The translations under genes and the position numbers were made by a program. The notes below the pieces were generated by a model, which made no database searches, had not been told where the DNA came from, and saw nothing but the letters and a program-made list of their open reading frames with translations. From Psettodes erumei (lineage: Eukaryota; Chordata; Actinopteri; Pleuronectiformes; Psettodidae): a stretch of 64,000 nt of DNA. Position 1 is the stretch's first letter. Each line of letters begins with the position of its first letter. The stretch lies in the NCBI GenBank assembly GCA_016785225.1, contig JAFBJZ010000871.1, forward strand, positions 1,674,001 to 1,738,000. The letters run 5' to 3'. Positions 10,645 to 21,246 of the stretch are shown in pieces.

Positions 10645-11123
10645 TATACAAATGTGTTAAAAAAAATAAGATGTTGTGTTTTAGAGGATACAACTGACAC
10701 TTTGTGTCTTTAATGTTCATGCAATTGTTTTTTTTGTTTAAAGAAGTCAGAAGAACAGACATCAGGTGGTGTAAGAACTTCAGAAAAGGTTGAACAGAAT
10801 GAGACAAAGATCTGATTTAATTGTTATGAATGTATTTCTGTATATCATATATGTTGAACATAGTCTGCTTTACTTCTTTCAGTCAGTGATAGAAATTACT
10901 CTATTGTCTTGCGAGTATTTGAATCTTGACTTGATTTTGTCAGTGTCAGTTTGTAATCTTATAACTTTTCTTACGATAAGCTTTGCCATATTGTATAATT
11001 TACGTGAGACCGCATAACTTGACAAGGCACAGCAAGTGAATGAACTTGTGGATGGCAGAGAGGAACCATGAGTGATGAGAACTTTGCAGTGAATTAGGAC
11101 CTGTTTTCACCCGCTGCTACACT

Positions 11124-11339
11124 AAGACTATACTTTCAGGGATCATTTCTATAGTATCTAACTTGAGAAATGTGTCACTAAAGTGTTTAGTCTCGCCAAC
11201 CACGATGATGAGTTGTGATGTTCCTTCAGAGCATGAAGCGGGCAGAGAATAATGATTTACTTCATATGTTCTCTGTCATTGATGACTGGTTGTCACTTTC
11301 TTGTGGAGTTGATGAAGGAGGGAATATGATCAGAGTGGC
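11124..11339 (+). ncRNA. SNORD3: U3 small nucleolar RNA, copy 11 (last of the array)
   Basis: Class B copy with small indels: a C is lost in GATGTTCCTTCAG, and a T is gained in GGAGTTGATGAAGG. The final T of GAGTGGT is a C. Downstream sequence is unique and has no class A or B spacer, so this is the array edge. The indels lie outside box C; function is uncertain. Confidence 0.87.
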
Positions 11340-12200
11340 AACAGATTGATGTAAAAACAACAATATATACAAGCCATACAGACCTAACCCCTGACCACAA
11401 TGAGCCTCAGACTCTGATTTTTTTGTACAGTTTGATGTTTAATCATGTGTGAACAAATCAGAAGGAATAAAATGAGAAAAAGGCCCAATTGTGCAGCATC
11501 ATGAATGTATCAGGGCTTAAGAGCATACCGTCTTACCTTACCTAAAGTTTAATTTGCCATTAATTTATTTGTTATGTAATTTGTTTGTCTAAATGGAGTC
11601 ATTCTAATTCTAACATTTCTCACAATTCTAACATTCTAATCTATGAACCCTTTGCTCAAACATTTCCCTCACCACCGTTCAGTAGATCTCTCCTCCAAAG
11701 CTGTGCACTCTGTGTAACACAACTGTGCAATAAGGCACGTTTAAAGTTTTTAAACCATTAAGCCAAAGGTCAAACACCAAAGTAATAAAAAAAAAAGATA
11801 AAATAAATAGTTATGGAAAAGTAATGTTTATTCACATTTTTATGAAAAATGTTGCGTTTTCATATTTGAGGTTATTACAAATAAATCACATTTTTGTATT
11901 TATTTATTTCCGTAATGCCTAAAACAGGAAGCTGCGCTTGACGCACACTTGCTGCGTGACGTAATACGTAAATAAGTTGATCAAGCTTTCACTCGCAAGG
12001 TTGTTGTCTTCCTTTCGCTGTAATTATCAGTCGCCTCGCCGACGTCAATGACATCCATAAAATTATATACAAACCGGCGGACGTAAAACGGACTTGACAT
12101 TTCATCTGACACGCGGGGATATGCCATCTGACTTTGTAACGTAACTACAAAGTAAGCCTCGTGTGGACAACATACCGAGTCGGTTGTTAGCCTGCTAACG
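11340..12200. other. Intergenic, U3 array to vps37a
   Basis: AT-rich sequence without a supported gene. Toward its end a CpG-containing stretch begins; it holds TGACGTAA near 11957, a CRE-like site that could belong to the vps37a promoter. No repeat family was recognised. Confidence 0.4.
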
Positions 12201-12327
12201 GGGGTTAGCGCCACAAATCCCCACACCGGGCGCTCTTCATGCTCACTTTGTCTTCCATTTGGTCTTCGTCTGCTGTTGGCCCGTAGCTCCTGTCACCAAG
12301 TTCGGTCCGTGGTTTCGCCAGGAGAGG

Positions 12328-13214
12328 ATGAACTGGCTTTTCCCCCTGTCCAAAGTCTCCGGACCTCTCCCTCCTCTGAACAGCCTACAGCAACAAAGAC
12401 AGCGGCAGATCGAGTCGCTCAAAGCTGCTCACCCCAGGTAACGTTCGCACGACCGGTCACCTACGACCAGACCCCGATGGTTGTCTTTGGCTTGTTAACA
12501 TGAAGGTTGGTTTTTTTAGACTGAAAATATGGGTACCTCAGTGTGTCCTGGCCACTTCGCTCGCGTTAATTAGTGGATAATGTTGTCTCGGCTTACACAA
12601 ACAGCTGATGTTTACCTAGCGTAGCTAGCCAGCCACCTGGCTCACAGTAAAGTCAGAAGAAACACGTTAGGCTAACAGGTAGCTTACTGTGTTGCCTTTC
12701 ATCCATACGAATCCCTGCTATTCAGTAAATGCGTGAAAATGCCACAGTAGTTACACGATTTGACGTGAACCAACAACCACCGCTTTTACACCCTGCGGTG
12801 TGCTGAATTTGATTACCAGCCTTCCCTCGTAGCTAACGAGCTCGACGCGGTTTGCGAGGCACTGTGTTAGCTGGCTAGCTAATCAAGTCAGCAAGTGACA
12901 GTTACGGAGTCTATTTTGGGGGGGGTGACACCAGTTGTGGCTGACTGCTCGTGTCCTGTGACCATCCCTGCGTTTGTCAAGCTAAGTCGTCACGCATGTA
13001 GTTTCAGACGCAGCTAGCTGATTAGATATGGGGATTAAAGTATTACCCTTTGGTTAACAAGGAGCTGTGTCATCCATCTCCTTGACTTATTTATTTGCAT
13101 GTTTGTGCTTGGTCAGACATTGAGTGCCAGCATGAACGGACTGTTCTCTTTGTTAATGCGTCAATCATAGTTAGCCGGATGATACAATCATCCTGTGTGT
13201 ATGCTGTGTGTATG

Positions 13215-13266
<52 letters not shown>

Positions 13267-16200
13267 CAGAAATTAGATGACACATGTTTGTGATGGTTCT
13301 TAATTGCTGGGCATATTTTGAAAGGTTTTGACTGATTTTGGGACTAACAGCAACGTTACAAGCTACTTATTGCCGTCACAGTTGACATAAACTGTTTGCA
13401 GCGATGACCACAGAAAACTGTACAGCATCACAGTTATTACATACAGTAATAGGTGGCTGTCACCGCTGGAGCATAGCCATGTGGTGGTTATGCAGTGGGA
13501 CATAAAAATACTGGGATATACTTTGGGCACATTGAACGCAGGAGTTGCTAGCTGTCAGATATAAGTTAACATTTCAGTATGATTTTTGAAATAGAAAAGA
13601 GATATGAATATGCATTAAAACAAGTTTTCTTAGTCTAAAAATGTTATTTGTTTATGTTTAAAATTCTGGGTTTTTGTCCTGTTACATTGAAACATTTTTA
13701 CACTTGTGCTGTCAAACTTTGTTGCACTGCCTTGCTAAGAGGTAGAGTTCCTGGTTGACGACTTTAAAAAAAATCTATTTTCATTTATATTTGTATCTTG
13801 TGGAATTCTCATAAACATGTCCGACTTGTGCCAATCAAGACTTAAGATTCAACCCATCCTGACTTTCCCTGTTTCTCTTTCTCATCAGTCTTGCAGAGAT
13901 CCAGAAGGATGTGGAGTATAGAATACCGTTCACAGTCAACAACGCCACCATCAGTGTTAACATGTGAGTACATGGTGTGAGAGCATCGAGAGCCTGCGGT
14001 CTCCTCCTCAGTCACTGATGTGGTTGGAATTCTGAATGGTTGGAAAACTAGTTAGCCACAGGTTATGTAATTTGTAGTTGTATTTGTAAAACATGTACTT
14101 GTATTGTTTAAATTATTTTACATTATATTATTTTTCCTGTTTCCAAACAAACCAGCGTACATGCGTTAATCACAAGCACATAAGAGCACATGGATTTAAG
14201 TATGTCGTACCAAGAGTACATAAATTATGGCAGTATGGAGTTTGAAAAGAGCAGGTGAACCCATTGCTCCACTGATGAGACTAAATCCAACGGTAAACAA
14301 AAACTGTCATATTTTCACAAGAGCCAAATAGAAGAAAGGCGAGAAAAACAAGAAAAGCTAGCTGGCAACCAAAACATCGTCGGCTTTTAGTTCCCAAGGC
14401 ATGAACTAGTCAGCTTCTTTACGCTCTTGAGAGCTGTCAGTGAAACGCTTGACCAGAATTCCTCCGATGGTGCTAAGACATGTGAAGCCTCAGGGAATAC
14501 ATGCCTGTGCTGTAGGGACAAATACATATTACACTGCCATAATACCTTATAACAACATTTGTATACTGTATATCAGATGTTTTTGATGTCCCGTTACACA
14601 TCCTGTTGCTGTCGTTCCTGAGAACTAAAGGGGTTTTCTCTTCTCTCTCTTTCCAGCCTGCTACCTCCTCAGTTCCCTCAGGAGAAGCCGGTGGTTAGCG
14701 TGTACCCCCCTGTCGGTCATCATTTAGTTGACGGCAATAATGGCACCATGATCACTAGTCCCCTCATCACTAATGTAAGTGGTTGTCTGCGCTTCTCGGT
14801 TTCTCGAGGCGCTTCCAGGAACGCCCAAGGGAAGGAGATCAGTGGGTGTATTTCTTCGGGTCTGCGATATGAATCATTCAGAAAAGTCACTGTCGGCCAT
14901 TTCTCAGGGGGAGATGGTGTATGCTAATGTGCGCTTTCTAACAGATTTTGTCTGTTTTATTCCTTTGTTGTAAAACGCTAATAGTACTATGCTTGTGTGA
15001 TAAAAATGATACAAACACAAATTAGACAGTGGTAGGGGTGGACTGATGTTTTGACGGTGAATTTACACCGTTGTTCACTGTAACTTCAACACTCATGTAT
15101 AATGAAGAAAGTAAAATGGAACGGGGTGGGGGGGCGTGACTCATAGTTAAACCAAAATGATTACATCACAGCTGACTAAAACCTAAACTGAAACGATTAA
15201 GTGGGAGTGAGGTGGTTTCCACAGCCAAAGACTCTGAGCAGGGTCTGAACATGGGTTTTACAGTAATGGCGGAAATGTCTCTCCTAATCTGTCCTGACAG
15301 CCCGGTTTGATGTTCACGCAAAGGTAGTGTTGGTCAACTGTAGAATCATCAACTTCATTTTTTTCTCTTTTTTTGCCTTTGCATCTCTCCTTTGTGTCTC
15401 TTTGTGTGCCTTGTAGTTTGGGATGCACTCAGACCTGGGTAAGGTTGTTCAGAGTCTGCTGGACGAGTTCTGGAAAAGTCCTCCTGCCTTGATGTCTGCT
15501 GGTCCCACTGGCTTTCCATAGTGAGTTTAAGCTTACAGTCGCCTGTGTCTCACTACCTTTTCACAACATTCTCACAAGGAGAGAAAACTTATTTGTCCTC
15601 CAACCTAGGTCTTGTTGAAGTATTTTGGCTGGTAATTAAAATCATGGTGATTAAAACTAATGAAAACAATATATCTTGTCTCCTCTCCCATGTATCACAG
15701 CAGTATGTACAAACCATCAGGCCACGCTCCTTACCCCACTCAGGCTTTCCATTATGGTCCTTGTCACGTGGGTCCGTGTCAGACGCCGCCTCCTGGTCCG
15801 GGCCCAGCCCCGTCTCCGGCTCCAGCCCCGATGCCTCACCCAGGGGTCGACAGTGCCCACGGGCCTCCTCGTGCTCCAGCTCCGTATGGACTGATTACTG
15901 ACCTGCCGCTGCCTGTACCGACTGGAGACTTACAGGTACACTATGTACACAGGATGTACACAAGTGGGTTGGTAACATCCATTCTATACACACACACACG
16001 ACTCACTATACAACTGTCTCTTTCAGGCCGGGCTGAACGGACATATGTACAAGATGCCTGAAATCCCAGAGTCTTTTCCCGAACTCTGTGAAATGAAGTA
16101 AAGTATTCCAAGTCAACATTAAATGTCTTGGATTTTTTTTTTTTTTAATTTGAGACATTCAATGCAGTTTAATGTGTTTTTGAGAAAAGCCATCACTGAT

Positions 16201-17334
16201 GTCTTTGTTCTCCCTTTCTTCTCCCCACAGTCTGACCCAGTTGTCAGATATGTCTGAAAACGAGGATGTGCTACTGGAGTTCTTTGTGAGTTTGCCACAG
16301 CTCAAACAGATTACAAGCGATAAAGAAGAGCTGGTCACCAGCATCGTGAACATGGCCAGTGAGTCCCCCCGCTTTGCCAGTCATGAAAGAGGAGCTTGAA
16401 TGGAGTCGAGCTTTACAGAGACCTGTGCGTTTCTTTTTTGTCATTCACAGAAAAAAACCTTCAGATGGAGCCACAGTTGGAAGGGAAAAGACAAGAAATG
16501 CTCTACAAGGTTTGCTCTTCTGCTGACTGCTTTTAAATGAACACATGCATACGCAACAAAATCCATTCATGCCATTGTCTGGGAGCTGAATGATCAGGGG
16601 GGTTTGTCTGTTGACAGTACGAACAGCTGATTCAGATGAAGTCAGCCTTTGAGACAAAGATGCAGAGGCAGCACGAACTCAGTGAGGTAAGAGGATGTTT
16701 GATTCATAACAGGTTTTTACAGCAGATAGATATTATTGCATATAGGCTTCTGATCACCTGTTGCAAGACCTGCCTTCAGTTTAATTTTTGAAATTCATAT
16801 TAATTTTTTTTTACTTTTACCTGTAGCACTGTAGTCAGTGCCGTAGGGTAAGAAGTGTAAGACCACGACGAGGAAGTGCTGAAGTGTTTGAAAACCAACC
16901 CAAACAAGCTTGAACATGTCTTCAATTGAAGATTTCCATTGCTCTGTTTCTTACTTGAGCTTCTTTTATCCCCGGGCAGAGTTGCAGTCTCAGTACTTTA
17001 CAGGCTCGGTTGAAAGTTGCAGCCCACCAGGCGGAGGAGGAGTCGGAGGAAACGGCTGAAAACTTCCTGGAGGGACGCGCCGACATCGACGAATTCCTGA
17101 GCAGCTTCATGGACAAGAGAACGGTGAGAGGCCCGAAGTGCAATATTTGCGTGAAGATAATTGTGGTTTGTTTTGTTTTTTTTATTAATGAGTGTTATCC
17201 GACGTGCAGTATATAATATTAGAAGACGTGGCGGCTCTTGTGTCATTCGACAGCTTTGCCACAGCAGAAGGGCCAAAGAGGAGAAGTTGCAACAGTCCAT
17301 CAACACACATGGACAGTTTCCTACCAGCCACTAG
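12328..17334 (+). CDS. vps37a: VPS37A, ESCRT-I complex subunit
   Basis: Coding exons: 12328-12437, 13889-13963, 14657-14774, 15417-15520, 15701-15935, 16027-16097, 16231-16358, 16451-16509, 16618-16686, 16980-17123 and 17254-17334. All join in frame with GT-AG introns into 397 aa, the length of human VPS37A. The product is part of ESCRT-I, which sorts ubiquitinated membrane proteins into multivesicular bodies and helps close phagophores. An N-terminal MNWLFPL is followed by a UEV-like domain (about residues 20-135, with IPFTVNNATISVNI and PPVGHHLVD as in human). Next come a Pro/Ala-rich linker from exon 5 (about 137-214) and the C-terminal Mod(r)/VPS37 helical domain (about 240-385, with LPQLKQI, MQRQHELSE and LKVAAHQAEEESEE). 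The start at 12328 aligns with the human N terminus; an in-frame upstream ATG at 12259 would add unmatched residues. No frameshift or lost splice site was seen. Confidence 0.96.
13216..13265. repeat. (GT)n microsatellite in vps37a intron 1
   Basis: Uninterrupted GT dinucleotide run of about 25 units, preceded by three TATGCTGTGTG-like imperfect units. Confidence 0.95.
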
Positions 17335-19070
17335 AACATAAGGTACAACACACACACGCACACATGCAAACGCACCCAATTTACGAGATCACCTGCTAAG
17401 CAAAACAGAACACGTGACATTCAAACAGTCAGAGGGGAAACTGGTGAGTCTCAGCTGACAGTTTCACCACAGGCAGCTTTCATGGTTTTTGTTTAAAACT
17501 AAACTTCCCTCCTTATTGTATGTTCATGCTGTTGTTTTTTCTAACATTTGGTCCTCAGGTTTGGTGTTTTCTCAGCCAACTGCTGCCAACTAAAAGGATA
17601 AAGACATTAGAGATGACGAAAAAGCACACTGAGTCAACAATGGGCACTGTGGAGAAATTTGAAGATGGTGATGGCAATGGTGGGCTAGGAAATGAAGCCT
17701 GTTTGTGCGCAGATGTGGGCTTTAAAAAAACAAAACAAAAACAAAACAGTCGAAGTTGGATCGTGTGAGAGCAGGATGGAGAAGCTGCTCAGTCACCGAG
17801 GGAGGCCAAAACTGGAAGAGTGATTGACACATGCCTAGCTGTTCAACCACATTGCAAAGTATTGTGGGTAATTTTTTTATTGCACATTCTGTTTGTCCAG
17901 TTTTGACTCGACAGTGATGTTAGTAAATTTTGTGTCACTTTAAGCGCACCTGATCAGAGTGGCAGGTAATGTGAACACATTTGACAGAAAGGACAAATTG
18001 CTTAAGGCAGTATTCTCAGTCTTACATTTTTCCATGCAGTGATGTACATGTCGCTGTAGAGAACTGTTAAAATGCTAACGCTGGTGTCTGTATTTGCAGT
18101 CTCTGAGATCACTGTCCAGTCCTTGCTTTTATTAGCCCAGAATGGCCCCATTCCCACTGGAGACAGGAGAGGAGCGGCGTTTGCACATTACATCTCCTGT
18201 TTACGTTGGAAAGGTAGTTCGACCCATTTACATCAATCTTGGGGACGAGGGCGCCATTCTCAATCTGTCCAAGTATATCCCATTTGTCATTTAACAAACC
18301 AAAAAATGGGGGGTTAACCAATCACAACAATAGAACCAAGGACGGGGCAGTGTTTTTAACTTGGGCTGTCGTAATTTAAAGTGCGCATTTCACTGCAGGA
18401 AGTAGTTGATTCTCTATTTAGTCGTTGCATTTACCCCTTGAGCAATTCCTCGAAAGCATCCTCAATATTTGTGTGTTTGCACAAGCACGAATAATTTGAT
18501 TAAACTTAAGGCAATACTCTGATAACGCCGCCTTAATTTATCTACTGTACACTGTGACAAGTTTAACATTTAACAGTTCTGTGTTTTTTGAGCGACTGTT
18601 AGTGGTTGTGATGCTTTTTTTTTTTTTTAGTGCAGAACCCAAACAACCACTGACCAAAGATTGTTCCATACGTTTACCAGTTTAACAAAGTATACTACGT
18701 CATCTCGGGGCGAAATCAGAGTACTGAAAACTATGTACACAGTTTGATGACACTATTACCTTAATTACAATAATCAAATTATTGGTGTCTATGTTAACAC
18801 AATGGTGACCATTATTCCCTGACAAGCATCATCATGATAATCCGACTGTGTTATGATGCCTTTTGAACTTGGAAATGTTTGGTGATGAGCCTCCGAAGAC
18901 ACTGTTGAGGAATATTAGGTGAAATGCTGCAGTAAATCTCGATGACATTGGATACTGTATTTAAATAATGTTAATAATAGGCTATATTGTAATCAAAAAC
19001 TCAAGACACCTTGTATTATATGTTCTTATTTAATTTGTTAGAGTAATAAAGCATTTAGAATAAATCTGAG
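17335..19070 (+). other. Probable vps37a 3' UTR
   Basis: No supported coding frame after the stop at 17332-17334. The first convincing poly(A) signals are AATAAA at 19045-19050 and again at 19058-19063, in AT-rich sequence; this would give a 1.7-kb 3' UTR. Shorter ends cannot be excluded. Confidence 0.45.
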
Positions 19071-19742
19071 TTGCTTCATGTGCCGTTTGACAGAACAAGC
19101 AAGAACCTGTTAATACTCGGCAATATAGCACATCATCATCTTCAAACTAAAGTTCCTGCGTTGCATCACACAAAACACCTCAGTAACACTTAATAATTGA
19201 GCCTACAGCTTACACTGTGATGTTGTTGGATGAATCGTGAATCAGGTGCCAGTAAAATACACACCGGTTCCTGCTGGTGCTTAGTTCATGCAGGTAAAGT
19301 GGATAAAAACTATGGGGAACGAGGAAGAAGCAACTGGACATTTTAGAGGAAAAGGGAATTATGTTATACTCAGGGGTATGATACTGGGAAACAGTATTGT
19401 ATTACCAATTCCTCTGCTGCACAATATCCGCAGTGTGTCTTATGATAACCTCTCGACGTACTTTGTTCACAATGGGCTTTTAAGTTCAGTTATATTTTAG
19501 TTTAAATTAAAGGTGACATCAAAACATATATCTATATAATAAAGAGATATATTTACATTTAAAAGCAATCACTACAGTTGTCTTTCAGTCGCTGTATTGT
19601 GCTTTGTACTACCAAAGGAACACACACCTCCTCGTCCTCCAGTCAAACCACAGGTGAATTCCAGTTAAAGGTGTTAATGGACATTTTCCATCATAAACAC
19701 ATGATGCAACCCAGTGTGCAAACAACTGAGGTGTTTCTGCGC

Positions 19743-19782
19743 GGTCATGCATGAAGTAATTCTTCATTCTTCATGCATGACC
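19743..19782. repeat. 14-bp perfect inverted repeat
   Basis: GGTCATGCATGAAG at 19743-19756 is matched by CTTCATGCATGACC at 19769-19782 across a 12-nt AT-rich spacer. Each arm also contains the palindrome ATGCAT. It could fold as a hairpin in either strand. It lies between vps37a and nsmce1 and no T run follows. Confidence 0.85.
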
Positions 19783-20179
19783 CCGAAAGGTCAAATAGAA
19801 CAACGTGCCTCAAACAGGAGTGCTGAAGTCTCAGCTCCAGAAGGTTTACTCATGATTCACAGTAGTGTCCGGTTCACACGCGTACACACGAGCGACAGTA
19901 AAATACTTGGTTGAGATTTTGCTGTATAGAAATGAAATCCAGCACAATACAGGCCGAACCTCAAATATGTACCACAACCAAGCATTGAAACATTGGACAC
20001 TAACCATCTTATGACTATCACGTCACAATATTTTCACACTCACATGGTGGAGGCCCCGTGTAAAATACTAGTGCAAGAAGGACGTTCCATTCAACGTCCA
20101 TGGAGACATTCAATGATGTGAAATATACCCTCTACGTGTAGGCACGTGTAGTGGACCCACCACAGCAACGGGTGGCGCT

Positions 20180-20413
20180 AATTCGTTGTACGTCACAAAC
20201 CGGAAATATGCGAGCAGGAGAGAAGCGGAAATGGGAGGAAGGCGCGAACTGCCGAAGGACGAGGAAAGTGGACGCCTGACTCTTCGACCGTAACTCCGGT
20301 AAACGTGTGCGCAACTTCTCTTCGATACAGCCGCTCGTTTCTGAAGAGCGTTCAAACTCGTTGTGGATTTGAGACGCGGGGTCAGCGGGGTCTGCCTCGG
20401 CGTCGTTTAGAAA
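20180..20413 (+). promoter_or_regulatory. nsmce1 promoter and probable non-coding first exon
   Basis: A CpG-rich island-like stretch with two CGGAAAT ETS-type sites (near 20201 and 20227). ETS sites are common in housekeeping promoters. A possible splice donor AAA|GTAACG is at 20413/20414. The first coding exon starts at 21215 with an acceptor and has only 32 nt of leader before its ATG, so an upstream non-coding exon is expected. The transcription start was not determined. Confidence 0.5.
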
Positions 20414-20650
20414 GTAACGGTTGACAGTTAGCTGAGCTGAACTCAATGAAAGTCAACGTTGCCTGTACGGTTAACAGCTTAAAAAGAAAAAAGTACTCGG
20501 TGTTCACACTTCAAGTCATTACTCTCACGTCGATAGCACGGGATGTTGTGTATTTGCATAGTTTCGCTTCATGTAGGGTCGATACTTGCTGTTAGATACA
20601 TACAGGTCTCCGGGGGAACGAAATCCGACACAGCGGTCCTGATATAAACA

Positions 20651-21060
20651 AGGGGTGGGCGACTGGGAATTTTGGTATCGATCCGATACCAAGTAAATAC
20701 AGGGATAGTATCGCCGATACCGATACTTTTTATACGTCATGATCATTGAATAATTTTGTGATTTTGCCTTGAGTTAGTTGATAATGATTATAGTAAAACA
20801 CAGCGCAAAGATTTTAGGCATTGAAAATGTTTTATATTTACTAACTACAACAATAGAACAAATGTAACAGTATAAAAATAATAAAATAATTCTTTGTTTC
20901 AGAAAAAAGTCACTAGTGCGAAATAATGAGGAAATTCAAGTAAATTGTTGGACGACAGAAGAAACTGCAGTATCTAGCTCATCATGCTAGTATCGATCCG
21001 ATACCAATAATCACCTTGATATCGATAGTATCGATATTTAGATCGATACGCCCACCCGTA
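20651..21060. mobile_element. hAT-like MITE in nsmce1 intron 1
   Basis: The ends are AGGGGTGGGCGA on the left and ACGCCCACCCGT on the right, an inverted pair. Subterminal GATCCGATACC and GATATCGATAGTATCGAT motifs and the interior closely follow the MITE at 1899-2344. No coding capacity. Confidence 0.72.
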
Positions 21061-21246
21061 ACATTAAACCTTCCTTCTTGACCCATCTTCCCACGCCTGC
21101 GCAGGAACCTTCCCATGCTTTGTGAAAGCCATGTGTTTGCCACATGGAAGAGTGATTTACTGTAAGCACCATGTCCCCCACATGTTGTGAATTTTTCTTT
21201 TCAAACCAACGCAGCCCCTCTGTGCGTCCAGCTCAAGTCCAGAGAC

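Larger units (their letters stand above)
690..11339 (+). repeat. Tandem array of 11 U3 snoRNA genes
   Basis: Eleven head-to-tail copies of a ~216-nt U3 snoRNA gene start at 690, 2756, 3626, 5246, 6087, 6938, 8065, 9025, 9725, 10429 and 11124. Start-to-start spacing falls from about 2.1 kb to about 0.7 kb. Spacers share blocks of several hundred bases. One set of spacers (class A) lies upstream of copies 2, 3, 4, 5, 6 and 8; another (class B) lies upstream of copies 7, 9, 10 and 11; copy 1 has its own upstream sequence. The long gaps before copies 2 and 4 are explained by MITE insertions. Multicopy U3 loci are known in vertebrates. Inference: unequal exchange and gene conversion shaped this array. 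Confidence 0.93.

Noticed and set aside
15521..15901. Overlapping frames around vps37a exon 5
   Set aside because: Other-frame shadows of the Pro/Ala-rich exon; the true frame is fixed by joining to exons 4 and 6.
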